Source: Pyrus communis
Taxonomy: Eukaryota > Streptophyta > Magnoliopsida > Rosales > Rosaceae
Length of the DNA stretch: 64,000 nucleotides
Direction: 5' to 3'
Assembly: GCF_963583255.1 (NCBI RefSeq)
Contig: NC_084809.1
Coordinates: forward strand, 2,761,001-2,825,000
The notes under the pieces were generated by a model. It had not been told where the DNA came from. It saw nothing but the letters and a program-made list of their open reading frames with translations, and ran no database searches. Both the position numbers and the translations under genes were made by a program. This document shows, one piece after another, positions 1-12,215 of the stretch; within the stretch, counting starts at the first letter, position 1; each line of letters starts with the position of its first letter.

Positions 1-1877
1 TGCCTCCTACATAAGAAATTGTTTCAAATTTGTCCCCAATGGTCTAACATGACAATTTCGTCAACGGTACAGTCTTAATCATCCTGATTTCTCAACAGAA
101 ACGTGTTCGTGATAATTGCTCAAACACTTTGAAAATTTTAAAGACGAACTAATGTTGTATTTTTTAAAGAGAAAAAAAAAAGAGAGAGAAAAAGAAGATC
201 AGCGTTTCTCTCAGATATCATATATAATATGGAAACAAAATTTTTAATAAGGTTGATCTGATAGCCACATCACACCTTAAAGAATAGAGTTAATATATTT
301 AATTAGATATGTTTTAGTCACACAAGACTAGTCACTGGGATATAGTTATAAATAATATCCTTCAACAGTATTATATGATGAAGGAAATTGTTAAGGGAAG
401 GGATCTTCAATTTTTTTTTTATAAAAATGGGGATTAGTTGTGGGGTTCACACTACATCGAATTTTAACAATCCAAATCATTTATATTTTTTAAGTTGCAC
501 CTCAGAGATCATCCTTATAAAATATTAGGTAAATCGGAAATGTTTTAGACATCTAATTGGGTTTAAAGAAATGAACGAATATTTTGTTATATAAGAAACA
601 ATGAAATTTGATCTTGATAATTAAATAGGTAAATGGTTTCGGATTTAATTGAATTTTTGCAAGGATAATCTATGAATCAAGACTAACAAAATAAACGGTT
701 CAGATCATTGAAATTCAATGTAGAATGGCCCCACACCTAATCCCTATTTTTTTCAAAAAATAAGGATCTCTTTGCATAAGGGGCCTGATATGATGAATAC
801 AGGTGCCACAATTCTTGGATAAATAGGAGACATCATTTTTTTTTTTCTTTCCTTCTGAATTAATTAGTAAGTTTTCTTCTCTTGATTCCACAAATTAGAT
901 GTCAAAATTATTGAGCATGCCTAGTTGGAATGTAATAAAAAAGTGGTGGATTTCACTGTGGTATTTTGTGTCTCGTCATGCGATTATTAGTCTAACGATT
1001 ACAAGGTGATCTAGTAGTTGGAGATGAATTCTAACTTCATAATTTACACGGTATGTCCTAGTGAACCACATGATGGTGGTTAGAAGACTGAAATGCCTAT
1101 ATGAGTCTTCCCAATCCTCAAAAATGAAAACTGCCGTGGCAAAACTACTGGCTAGTCCCTTTTAAAAGAAATACTATTATTAGAGTCCAAAATAATACTT
1201 GTAGTAATGATATTTGATAATGTTTTAACCGGTTTATTATCTGATGGTTGTTAGGTCCTAACCTTTTTTCGGTTGTCCTTCGTTTCCAACAATCCTAACT
1301 CTCTCAAAGATAAGTTTTTAGGTTCTTGATGCACGAAATGCATTCAAAGATAAGTGAGAATTAAGTGGGACTAATTGTTTCCACCTTTGATTAAGCAACT
1401 CAAAAGCATCCGATGAACTTGTCCCGATTTGTTTGTGAATTGCTTGTATTTGGTCTGATTAATGAGATACTTTGAATCATGTTCCCAAAAGTTCTAATTA
1501 GTAAATATCCCAAATCGTTGATTTAGGTGCACTAATTCCATCATTAGCCCAAGTTTGAGCACCACTGTAGGCTATAGCTAGATACCTAAATTAATTAGAG
1601 TGCCCTTAATCTATACAAGATCAATTATCAACAACTAATTAAATCTGATATTTTGGGTCTAGCTAGATGCCATGGCAATTATTCCACCTTGAAAAGTAAA
1701 AAGAAGCAAATGTATATAGTAACTAGAAGTACGTGATGAAAAGAAGCCATTAGTCATATAGCAGAGAAGTTTTTGCCATGATTATCAATGCATAAATCTT
1801 ATAACATGCGAATTTATTTGTGAATATTATAGAAAGGTCCATAACATATCAATTATATTGCTCATTCATATTTTAAC
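1..1877. other. Intergenic, no gene seen
   Basis: AT-rich DNA without a convincing reading frame, RNA gene or bounded repeat. Short poly-A and poly-T runs only. Confidence 0.6.
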
Positions 1878-1887
1878 ACGTAAATTA

Positions 1888-2419
1888 AGATTGGGCATCG
1901 GGTTAGACTTTAACCCATTGGTCAACCCAATAGGCTCGAATTAGAATTGTTCAAACACATTGTCACTCAAGAAAAGTGGCAACCCAACCCACCAAACCAT
2001 TCTTAAGCAGGTTGGGTTGGTCGGGTTCCACGGTTGGATTTGATTGGTTTTTTTTCTTGTTTCTAGAGTGAGCATTAGAGACAAATAATCAATAGTTATG
2101 TTAAACTAGATCAAAATCACGTGAATTTGATGTTATACCACTACTATTCAAATCAACCAGTAATAAACATGTGTATTTAAAAGATTAAATTTCATCTATA
2201 AATCTATTTAATATACATGTATGTTTAAGAATTACTCTCTTAGTTTCAATCAGGATAATAATACTTTAATCCAACTCAGCCCACCTAAACAGATAATCTG
2301 ATTTTTATCCAAAAAAAAAAAAAAAAAAAAGAATTTTAATGTTCAGAACCCAACCCAGCCATATTCAGTGAATTGATCGAGTTAGTGAGCAAACCCACTA
2401 AAATAGCCTGCCACCCCTA
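1888..2419. mobile_element. Non-autonomous hAT-like DNA transposon, 532 bp
   Basis: The element is bracketed by a perfect direct repeat ACGTAAATTA (1878-1887 and 2420-2429). Its right end reads TGCCACCCCTA, the complement of a hAT-type TAGGGGTGGCA end; the left end (AGATTGGGCA) is a diverged match. Subterminal regions carry repeated AACCC/GGGTT words on opposite strands, as is usual for hAT elements. There is no transposase and an A-run lies near 2311-2330. The class is inferred from the ends; hAT duplications are normally 8 bp, so part of the 10-bp match may be chance. Confidence 0.65.
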
Positions 2420-2429
2420 ACGTAAATTA

Positions 2430-3726
2430 GTAATGTCACATGATAGTATGATTATTCTACTAAAAACATTTATGATAAAAATACATTGGATCTAGGCTAT
2501 ACAGCATATACCCGTTAATATGAATATGTGGGTGATGGCCCATACAAATGATTTCTATTTATTTCATTTTAGTCATTGTAGGAAGTTGAATCATTTCATT
2601 AAGATATCATTAACATTTCATCCTACCTTTAGGAGACTAATCTTATTGGTGGTGAGGACTACTTAGAATAGATTGAACTGTGCTTTACATTTTTTTAATG
2701 AAATAAGGATACGATTAACACCAAAAGTAAAACCATTTTAAGGTAATGGTTTGGACGTAGACGCAAAGTATAAAGGTAAAGGAAGACTTAGAAAGATTTA
2801 AAAATAGACTCTAAAAAAATATATGGATTACTTAAAGTTAAGATAAGACTTGATACAAAAACAAAAGCAGTGACGTTCTAAAATTCATACAACTAACTTC
2901 TCTTAATGAAATAAGATTTTGTTGTTGCTGTTGATTTGACATTCAAATATTAGCGCAATGATTGAAACACTAATCTCTGTGCCTCCATCCAAAGTATTGG
3001 TCGATTAGAAGAATAAAAAGAATAGTAAACAATAAGAGAGCAGCTAGGCAGCTGTGGCCTACTCTTATTTTTTTAAGTTTTTGCCTAACCTACTCTTTTA
3101 ATATAAAAATAATAATATTATAATCTAATGACGTTATCAAAACCCATATCTTTACTGAGTCAACATTTCTGCGAAACCCACTTACCCACGTGTCAATCCC
3201 ATGCGTGGCCTCTTGTCGGAATGGAGGTAGCAGGACCCACAAATGCCAACACAGCACTTATTGTCAGTGTAGCTTCATTTGGGTTTGGCACGAATTTTCC
3301 ACTCAGCCAATCAGCACTCGCCAAGTTGACGAGTTTGGTTGCTTTTCCGTCGGCAACGGCGGCACGGTCAACTGTTTCCTCGGACGGCGGATGATAGATA
3401 TTTAGATTGACATGATGATCAAATATAAGTCGTCCGATCATGAAGGTTGCTGAGATAATAGGAAACCCTAATATTAGATGAGAGTCCCTACCCCTACGCT
3501 TTCAACTGCATTTTAAAAATATTTCCTGAAAAGGAAAGGGGTTAATTTGGAGTTATTCAGACTAATTAAGAAAGTAAAAGGTTAATTATATAATTATTGA
3601 AAACCAATCACCGGATGGAAATTAATCAACACAGCTGCTAATGAAGCCAAATTTTGCTGGTTTGTTTGTTGGCAATGAGGATGTAGACAAAATGCACATG
3701 CATGTTTAATTTTCATATAATAAAGT
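2430..3726. other. Intergenic; GC-richer patch without a recognisable gene
   Basis: Bases 3128-3440 are less AT-rich and carry overlapping short open frames on both strands (up to about 90 codons), none resembling a known protein. An ABRE/G-box-like ACGTGTC lies at 3188-3194. The rest is featureless. Confidence 0.45.
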
Positions 3727-3734
3727 TTATTTTA

Positions 3735-3855
3735 GGGAATTGTTATTAGCACTTCAAAAATCACATCCTACATTCTTTACAAGTGTATTTTTCTTTCTAA
3801 TTATAGTAAGTTTGGAGTGCAAAATGAGATTTTTGAAATGCCAATAACAATTCCC
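3735..3855. mobile_element. MITE, 121 bp, with 8-bp target duplication
   Basis: Inverted ends begin GGGAATTGTTATT on the left; the right end is its complement (AATAACAATTCCC), and the pairing extends about 25 bp inward. A perfect 8-bp direct repeat TTATTTTA flanks it (3727-3734 and 3856-3863). It has no coding capacity. The 8-bp duplication suggests a hAT-type parent, but the ends were not matched to a named family. Confidence 0.75.
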
Positions 3856-4630
3856 TTATTTTAATGCATTTTAACCTGACTAAATCAACACATCCTCCTA
3901 TAAATCAACACATCCTCCTTCTTGTCGTCGGCTGTTATTGTAGATATAGTTAAGGTCTCGTGGTTTCGTGATATTCTTACATAATTTTTTCTTTTTCTTT
4001 CGGCTTATGTCCCATTGTCAACTAAAAAAATTGCATTATTACGTGTAAACGCGGGTTTTTAATAAGCTTTTGCGAGTTATTTTATTTAAGTCATAGTGAG
4101 ATTAAAAAATGATGCTTCCTTGGCCGTGTGGAACATAGGTTAGCATTATATCAATTCCCACAAGTGATCACGTAGAATAAGTAATTACGACTTATGTGTT
4201 TTCAACATTAAATTAATTGCATGACCTTGGTGTTTATACCTTCACCACGTATAAAGCATGATTCTAAGATGGAGAAACTAGGTTCTCATCCTTCTTTTTT
4301 CAACTCCGTTAATTAAAACCTTATTCATTTTCAATTTTTCATCAAGGTTCCTTGGTTTTAATAAACTTCATTAATTATTTCAATAATAAATTATTTTACA
4401 TGTCAAGATAATTAAAATTTATTTCTAAATATATTCATTTAGTGTTAGAAACGTTACATTTAATATATATTTTAAATTATACCAATTTTCTTTTCATTTT
4501 TAGTTTGTATACAATATATATATATATATATATATATTTGTTTTTTTTTTTTTGTGTACATATTTTTCAAACTTTTATTTGTACTCATTTTTTAACCTTT
4601 TATTTGTACCAATAATTTACTAATAGTATC

Positions 4631-4842
4631 TGTAACATCCCACATCGCCCAGGGGAGTGGATCTTGTAAGCCTTATATGTATATTCCCATCTCTACCTAG
4701 CACGAGGCATTTTGAGAGTTCACTGGCTTCGGATTCCATCCAAATTCCGAAGTTAAGCCAGTTCGCGCGAGATCAATCCCATGATGAGTGACCCACTAGG
4801 AAGTGCCCAAAGCGGACAATATGCTCGAGTCGGGATGTGACA
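4631..4842 (+). mobile_element. Solo LTR of a Cassandra TRIM retrotransposon
   Basis: The sequence starts TGTAACATCCC and ends GGATGTGACA. It contains a 5S-rRNA-like core: GAAGTTAAGC (A-box region, near 4751) and CCCATGATGAGTGACCCAC (C-box region, near 4779-4797). This is the hallmark of Cassandra, a non-coding retrotransposon whose LTRs carry a 5S promoter. There is no second LTR, primer-binding site or polypurine tract beside it, so it is a solo LTR left by recombination. Flanking GTATC/GTGTC (4626-4630, 4843-4847) is a target duplication with one mismatch. Compared with the 285-bp LTRs at 23.1-24.1 kb it lacks about 70 bp after the 5S segment. Confidence 0.85.
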
Positions 4843-4859
4843 GTGTCCATTTGTCTTTA

Positions 4860-5150
4860 AAAATGTATCACTTTGTTATATGTAAAATCTACCAATTTTT
4901 TTTTTTTTTTTTTGGTAAGTACCCTTTTTTTTATGTAAAATGTACCCGTTTTCTAATGTAAGACCTATTTATTTTTTTAATCTAAAATGTACCAATTGGT
5001 TTTTATATAAAATGTACCCTTTTTTATATATATACAAAATGTGCTCATTTTTATATAAAATGTACCACTTTTTTGTATAAAAGGTACCAACTTTTTGTAT
5101 GTAAAATGTACCATACAAAAATTACCAATTTCTTGTAGGTAAAATGTCAA
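4860..5150. repeat. Degenerate AT-rich minisatellite
   Basis: About eight imperfect copies of a 20-45 bp unit built around AAAATGTACC separated by T-rich spacers. It directly follows the solo Cassandra LTR. A minus-strand open frame here is a by-product of the repeat. Confidence 0.6.
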
Positions 5151-8100
5151 TAATATAAGTAATGACAAATCATGGGTTTTATTTAAATATAATTTATCCT
5201 AATGAAAAATCATGTCATTAAGATAAATTATACTTTTTTATATAAGTATAATTTATTTTTTAATATTTTAATCCCACAAATCTTGAATTTTATTTAAAAT
5301 CTCATTAATATAAGTAACTACAAATATCAATTTTTAATTTAAAATTATAATAACCTACATAGAAATGAATTATTGCATTAATTTCATAGATTTCAATAGA
5401 AAACTGAAAACCAACAAGGTTTCAGTCAAAGAACGTCGATAAATAGGGACCGCATCCAAAATCACCCTTCTAAGATATTACCGGTTTGAATTATGCTAGC
5501 ATCAATCTTGTACGCTCCATTCTTACCAGGAAAGTGTTGAGAACATGCAAGTATATGCCCCATCCATGTGACTTAGGTGAACCCAAAATAATAATAACCA
5601 TGAAAGCCACACTTAAATTTCTGTGAAGCCAGCTAGCTAGTCGGGACCAATACTTCATATAATTTGTCAAAGGCAGAGCCATAGGTCTTTTTTTTTCTTC
5701 CCTTAATTATTTGCTCAATGACAATCGATCTTGTTGGCAGAAGTTAATCCTTGGATGGGTGTGCATTTGAGGAAATAGCAAAATTACTAAAACTAGTTCG
5801 AAAAGTTCAGTGGAGAATTTGATGCACCACCCAATTTTTTTCTAAAATGGCAACCTTTTTTTTTTTCCATGAAATTGAATGTGTGACTGGGGTTGAGTAT
5901 AACTATGGATTATATTTCTTTTTGGTTGATGGGATTGGACTAAATCGCACCATTTGGTTATGGAATTGTTCATGTGTTCAATGTGAGTAATTTGGTTCTA
6001 TAGATGTAGTACGCTTCAGATTTAGATTGATTTCAAGTCACGTTATCATTTAATAATTGATTAGAGAAAAAAATTGGTACAATTTTGAAAGCATATCGTA
6101 TGGCGCAATATGAGAAAATTGTTTCATTGCCTAGCGACCCCAAACCCTAAGTGTAAAATGAGGTTAATTAGTCCTAATATATTTGATCATTTCATTGTTT
6201 AATGTGATTTCCTACTCACCCATTGGGGGTGATATTTGTAATATTTTTCATGTATTTTTCTATAAATATTCTTTATCAATGAAGGGATTTGAACTTGCAA
6301 CATTTTTCGATGTTGAAAAAGAAAAATACTATCGGAATAAGAGCTAGTCTATTCGTGTATCTAGCTTTTTTGAAGCTTTTAGTTTGGAGGCCCCAAACAT
6401 AAGGCAACAAAAGTGCAAGCAAGGGCTATAACTTCAAGCTGTTAGGCTAATTCAAGTTGAAGCATGCGAGTTCATGACATATATCACACAAAAAACCCAA
6501 AACGTATTCCTTGATGGATCATCGTTATATATACAACCAAACACATCACTCGAATATTCCTACCTGCAATATGCATCACCACACAGAGAGATGGTCACTG
6601 TTCACACCTAGCTCGCATATATTGGTAAGGAAGTCAGAAATATAATGTCACACATAGCGTGGTCTCATTTTGTCTACTTGTCCAACAGACCAAGTCCCCT
6701 CCCATGATAATAAAATAGAGCTTTTTTATTGCCAAAAAGAAAAATGTTGCAAATAGAAAAGTACTTTTATTATTTTAATACTTTAAGTCTTTAACGTTGG
6801 TTTTAATAACCGTTTTGTTTTTATTTTTATTTTTATTTTATCGGGCTCGTTTGGTACACATAATTGAATAAGAATCAGGAACTTTGAAATTTCATAGTTT
6901 ATTGATGACAATGAACAGCTTTTTATTTGGATGGGATAAGAAGATGATTTTTTTTTTTTTTAAGTAGGATATTTTATTCATTACACATACAGATCATGAA
7001 TAACTAGGACCTAAAGGGTCCTTACAAATTAGATCTTACATTAAAGCATCATTAATTGCAAATCAATGAATATACTTCAAGCACTCGTCCGAGCTTGTTA
7101 GGAACCGTAAAGTTATACATATCAATAAAACCGTTAAATCTCGTGTTACGCAGAGATCATATGAAAACAAATCTCAAATCATATATTGGAACATGAAGTA
7201 CGATGCCCATGGGTTAATTGATCATCTAATCATTGCCACAATCCCAAAGCAAGTAAAGTAGATCAAGCAAATCAAACAGCTCCACCTTTCACACATAGAT
7301 CCGAAAGAAGTAGCACATCGAAACGAAAAGAAAATTAATATCGAGCAACTCTCCTATAAAGAGAGAAATCAAAACTAAACTCCAATACAATTCTTGGAAA
7401 TTATTAGACAGAAACAAAATAAAAGATAAAATCATATCACCGCTCCACATCCTCCAAACATTTGAAAGCCGTGTCACCTCAATGGCTAAACCCATAGTGT
7501 CGTTTTGGCTAAACTCAATCCCCATGTAATCTGACATCTTCCATTAATTTAAGCTTCAACTCTACATTATCGAGGGTGATAATTAACTGGATCCAAACCT
7601 TGTATTTACCATGTGCGTGGGCCAAAAAACGACGACTATCATACCAACTGTAGTGTTTCATGACGACAATTATATACTAAATAAAGTAAATGAAAAGGAA
7701 GAGGTAAGAGACCAAGAATGATTTTGAAGAAGGTTGTTGCCGACCTCAAAGCCAAAGCAGGGGCTAGAGCCAGATAATTTTAGTATGGTTTCTTTGGTTT
7801 TTGCTTTAGACAGCTGATTAGCTATATAAAAAAAAAGGGTCATCCTCTCTAATCCTACCATTTTAAAGAAGATTGGAATGGATAAATGTTCCTCGTGAGC
7901 AATCCATCTTCACCTTCTCAAGTGTCTTTCTTGTGGTGATATTTTAATGTGCCCTGTACATGCCAAAGATAAATAAAACCATTGCAGCATTAGAGGACTT
8001 TAGTTAAACAAAAATAACTAACACAGTGACTTTGGGTCTCTGATTCTCTTCTCACCTAAAGTCAATTAAGTACTTGTTCAATAGTCAATTAATTTCGGAT

Positions 8101-8257
8101 TACAGATTAGAGATGAAATTAAGGAAATAATTGTTAATTATATTTTTTGCATGCTTTCCATCTTCAAAGTCATGAAGCATGGAAGGACTACAGAAGAGTT
8201 AAAAAGGGAGAGCTGAAAGTTTGAAACTACCCACCAAGTTGCCTTACAACCCACGCT
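5151..8257. other. Intergenic upstream of the NAC gene
   Basis: Short open frames (63-82 codons) near 5.5, 7.3 and 7.7 kb have no recognisable product and match the AT-rich background. No tRNA, rRNA or complete transposon was seen. Confidence 0.5.

Positions 8258-8260
<3 letters not shown>

Positions 8261-8315
<55 letters not shown>
8261..8315. repeat. (TC)n microsatellite, about 27 units
   Basis: An uninterrupted 55-bp TC run just upstream of the probable TATA box of the NAC gene. CT-rich tracts near transcription starts are frequent in plant promoters. The length should be highly variable between individuals. Confidence 0.95.
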
Positions 8316-8316
<1 letters not shown>

Positions 8317-8325
8317 AAAAACCAG

Positions 8326-8333
8326 TATTTAAG
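8326..8333 (+). promoter_or_regulatory. Probable TATA box of the NAC gene
   Basis: TATTTAAG about 300 bp before the NAC start codon and right after the TC tract. It would place transcription start near 8355-8365 and give a 5' leader of about 265 nt. Position and sequence are the only evidence. Confidence 0.4.
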
Positions 8334-8626
8334 GAGGTTCTGAAACTTTGCACACATTTTTTTCAATCATCTCTCAATCTCTCTTAGTTAATCAGAAGCT
8401 TTTCAGTTCCATATCATTTTCCACCCTACTTTTTATCATATAATATCTACTATTCAAGCTTTTGGTAGCCAAGAATCAGTTTGTTATTCCTAGTTCCACA
8501 GGATTTTCGTGTCGATTTCTCGAATTTAGAGCTTTTTTGTGAAAACCCAATTGAGATTCAGAAAGGAGTTTTCAGATTATTAGTTGATTCAGTGCCAAAA
8601 ATAGGGTTTTAGTGGAAATTGGAGAA

Positions 8627-9885
8627 ATGGAAAATACTTCTGGGTTTATTAACGTGGATGAGCAGATGGAACTTCCTCCGGGATTCCGATTTCATCCAAC
8701 GGATGAAGAGCTCATAAGTCACTACCTCTGCCCCAAAGTTCTTGACAACTTCTTCTGTGCTAAAGCAATTGGTGAGGTGGATTTGAACAAGTGTGAGCCC
8801 TGGGATTTGCCTTGTAAGTCCCTTGATTACACCAAACCATATTGTCCTCTGTTTTTCTCTGTTTATTTTTCAATTTTTGTCTAATTTTTTTCTTAATTTG
8901 TGTTTTGTGTTTGTTCGCTGAAGGGAGGGCAAAAATGGGAGAAAGGGAATGGTACTTCTTCTGTGTGAGGGACAGAAAATACCCAACTGGTCTAAGAACA
9001 AACCGGGCAACGGAGGCCGGGTACTGGAAAGCCACAGGCAAAGATAAGGAGATTTACAAGGCAAAAACCCTGGTTGGAATGAAGAAAACTCTTGTTTTCT
9101 ACAAAGGAAGAGCTCCAAAAGGTGAAAAGACCAACTGGGTGATGCATGAATACAGATTGGACGGCAAAAACTCTGCCTGTAATCTCCCCCAAACAGCAAA
9201 GGTATCAATCAAAATCTTGATCTGCTTTCCTCTCTTTTTTCTATCGATTTTTTCTCGGATTATTTGTTAATGATTTCTGTTTGTGTTTGTTTTTCAGAAT
9301 GAGTGGGTGATTTGTAGAATTTTCCAAAAGAGTAGCGGTGGGAAGAAGATACATATTTCAGGTTTGGTGAGGCTGAGCCCCTTCGGGAACGAATTGCGCT
9401 CCTCTTTATTGCCACCATTAATGGATTCTCCACCCTACAACAGCGACGCTAGAACAACCCCTACCGCCTGCGAAACCTCTTACGTGTCCTGCTTCTCCGA
9501 TCCACCGGAGGATCAGAAGACTCAGGACGACATTATGGACAGCTTCAACAACGGCAACAACCACCACAACAACGACATTCCTTACGCTTGTTCATCGCCT
9601 TCGAATCCCTCATCTGATTTGAACTCTATTTACTCCAACCAAATCACACCAAACATTGGACTTTTGCAGCACCAAAACTCAGTTTTGATGCAGGACGAGT
9701 CGTTTATGAGGATGTTGACTGAAAACCAAGCACCAAACTTGAGGCGTAGTGCGAAAATAGAGTTCCCACAGGACGCTGGGCTGAGCATTGATGCTTCCTC
9801 AGTGGTTTCAAACAGAGAAATGGCGCAGGATGATCCATCGTATTCTTCCGCTCCTGCAGAATTCGATTGCCTCTGGAATTATTGA
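8627..9885 (+). CDS. NAC-domain transcription factor, NAC100/NAC079-080 type
   Basis: Nuclear plant transcription factor that binds DNA through an N-terminal NAC domain. Three exons: 8627-8813, 8924-9201 and 9298-9885, with GT/AG borders and codons joined in frame, giving 350 aa. ATG 8627 is the first in-frame ATG. All five NAC subdomains are present: A ([19 protein letters not shown], residue 16 on), B ([14 protein letters not shown]), C ([20 protein letters not shown]), D ([19 protein letters not shown]), E ([12 protein letters not shown], from 156). The C-terminal activation region is rich in Asn, Ser and Pro, as in the family. The start of the protein and the KSSGGKKI segment after subdomain E resemble Arabidopsis NAC100; ORE1/NAC092 is the next closest type. 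Exon 3 carries a miR164-like site, so post-transcriptional control is likely. There are no breaks. Confidence 0.95.
9479..9499 (+). promoter_or_regulatory. Probable miR164 target site in NAC exon 3
   Basis: The core ACGTGTCCTGCTTCTCCG matches the complement of plant miR164 except for one C-to-T change (a G:U wobble) and the last base (U:G wobble). The three 5'-most target bases, opposite the miRNA 3' end, also differ. It encodes YVSCFSD, residues 217-223, the same position as in NAC1, CUC and ORE1 relatives. miR164 cleavage of this clade is established; function of this variant is inferred. Confidence 0.8.
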
Positions 9886-12050
9886 TCTCGAAGATCGAAT
9901 ATAGTTATGAATTAAGAGAAGGTTTTTCAGGGATGTATAATTAATATGGTGCTTAATTATTATGTACTTTGTATAGAAATTCTCCATTGAATTATAGAAC
10001 CAAGGAAGTGCAGCTTGTTGTAATTTGCAGGGATTGATAAGAACATATATACAGTGATGTCTTGGAGATTATTTCCTATTGAATTGACCATGCGGGTTAT
10101 TTTGCCTTGTTACTTTATTTTATTTTGAAATTTTTGTTGAACATAAATGAAAAAAAAAAAAAAAATGAAATGAATATGAAGGATTTTTTTTACAGTGGCG
10201 ATATCTTAAGTTGATCAATCATTCTTTACAGTGGCATTCTAAGTCACACATCATCGCCAAAATGTCCTAGATGTAGATAAATTTCCTTTGTGAGTACAGC
10301 CGTCCATTGTTTGTGAGAACTTCATTCGTTATTAATTCATAATTATTATGATATTTGGTAGATTAGTTATATAGTAGTAAGTTGGGCTCAAGTTCATTGG
10401 TTAGGCCACCAACCAAGAGTTCTCCACGGTGATCAAATTATCAATAACAAATGGCAAGCGTGTAGACTCTCATTGAAAGCATCAAAATCAATAACATCTT
10501 CATGAGCTTTTCAGCATAAGAAATTTCAGATAATGCTTGTTTTCTTTTTACTCTATTTTCATCCGTGGATGTATTAATAGATTCCTTCATTGTCAACATT
10601 TAAAAAACCATTTAATAAAAATAATTAAGGGCCTTAATGATATGGTGTCCCAATTACAAAAAGCAAAAATTATATATATATTCTGCAGACTAATAGTGTA
10701 ATACATGCAACCCACCTTTTATTATTGTCTTTATTTATCTTTTGAATAGAGGATTTTGAACTTGAAATCCTATATGATGATTTGTAAAAATAATAAACGA
10801 TTTCGATTATAATTATTGGAAGACACAACATTATCTTAATAATAAGATGTGCCCATCCTACCCCTTCTTTTACTTTTCACGCTGAATTCTCTTCTCCTCT
10901 ATCTCTTATGCCCCCGATCTCAATTTCAGTCAATCTCTCTCTCAACCTCAATATGGATAGTCGAGGTCTCGATTAGATAAACACCCTAATCTGGGCAGCC
11001 AAGTGGGTGATCGATTTGTCTCACTCAACCTCAATTTCCCGCCTAGGTCGCATAGATGACGCCTAGGATGTCGCCTAACTCACATCCTGATTTTAGCTAA
11101 ATTATGGTGACTCGACATCGCCTAGCGTCTAGGCGTTGTCTAGATGGCCGCTTAGGTCATTTTTTAGAACACTATACAACAAAATACAAAACATTTACAT
11201 ATTACTTTATCAAATTATATTGAAAACTAGTATATGAAACGTAAGTATTTGTTCATGCGTAGTTGCATATATACTTATAGAGAGAGCTAGTAGATTGACA
11301 TTATAATCGTGTAGATTATATATTATAGTATGTACATATATTATAGTTTATAGCAGCTGTTTTAAAGTCATTGAAATATGAAAAGTGTAGGCAATTATTT
11401 TGCTTGATCTCCACATCATGACGCGTAAGACCTGAATATTCCCAGTTGATCAAGTTAACGGTCCTTTATTTGAGGAGTGACATAAGACATAACTGTTTCT
11501 TTGTAGCATGACACCATGTTATACTGTGGCCAGTTTGTCACCCCAAAAACATTTACATACAAGGAATATATATATCATAATTTCTACCCAATATGTAACT
11601 ATGTGTGTGTGTGTGCGCGCGCATAGAAATAGGTCTCTTTCTTTATTATCATCTGCTATATCTTTACAGAAAGTTCATTCTTTTTTTTTTTTAGGAAAAC
11701 TAATGAAAATGACTTGAAAACTTTGAGTTTTAACGATAAAGACATGATAAAGGGTAAAGTGAATAGTATCAGGTTTGACTTTTTAGTGTAAAAATATAGT
11801 TTTTCGTTAAAATGAACAATACCGTGGGCTTTTCGTTAAAACTCCCTTTTTTTTTTGCTTTTTATTTTATTTTATTTTAGATTTCTTAGACTGCATGGCA
11901 AAAAGCATATATATGTGTTTTACCAGTTGTATAACTGCTGGGGAATATGATAGGAAATGAGTTGGGAATATGTATACTGTGTTAAGGGTTTAAATTCCTT
12001 TTATAATAGAGAAATTCAGACCCTTAATTTCTAAAGTATGTATTCCTAAT
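9886..12050. other. Intergenic downstream of NAC, with an old repeat relic
   Basis: The NAC 3' UTR probably occupies the first few hundred bases. Bases 10980-11180 hold a degraded repeat with several CGCCTAGG/GTCTAGGCG words, related to the element at 55.0-55.5 kb. A (TG)n(CG)n alternating purine-pyrimidine tract lies at about 11602-11622. No gene was seen. Confidence 0.5.
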
Positions 12051-12052
12051 CA

Positions 12053-12215
12053 TTTAGTAATATGGTATAGTGGTATTCATCTTTACTTGTAAGTAAGAGG
12101 TCTTAAGTTCGATTATGGTCAAAGACGAATTTAAACCACGTTATTGCTAGCCAATTGTGAGACTTAACCTATTCCCCCATCCCCTTAGTGCAGATCGTCT
12201 GTTAAAAAAAAAATA
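12053..12215 (+). mobile_element. tRNA-derived SINE
   Basis: Starts with an A-box-like TGGTATAGTGGT, has a B-box-like AGTTCGATTAT about 45 bp later, and ends with an A-rich tail after TCTGTTAAAA. This is the layout of a Pol III-transcribed plant SINE. The tRNA-like part does not fold into an intact tRNA. A target duplication was not clear. Confidence 0.6.

Noticed and set aside
3128..3441. Overlapping open frames (71-88 codons) on both strands as possible small genes
   Set aside because: No recognisable domain or splice context; the less AT-rich composition alone makes longer chance frames.
4751..4803. Genuine 5S rRNA gene
   Set aside because: Only part of 5S is present, diverged and embedded in TGTAACATCCC...GGATGTGACA LTR ends; it is Cassandra.
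8138..8353. Minus-strand frame with long Arg-Glu repeats
   Set aside because: It is a translation of the TC microsatellite in the NAC promoter.
8612..8626. Upstream start giving [10 protein letters not shown] for the NAC protein
   Set aside because: The first codon is GTG, not ATG; ATG 8627 is the natural plant start.
12053..12130. Functional tRNA gene
   Set aside because: A and B boxes are present but no complete cloverleaf; the 3' extension and A-tail fit a SINE.
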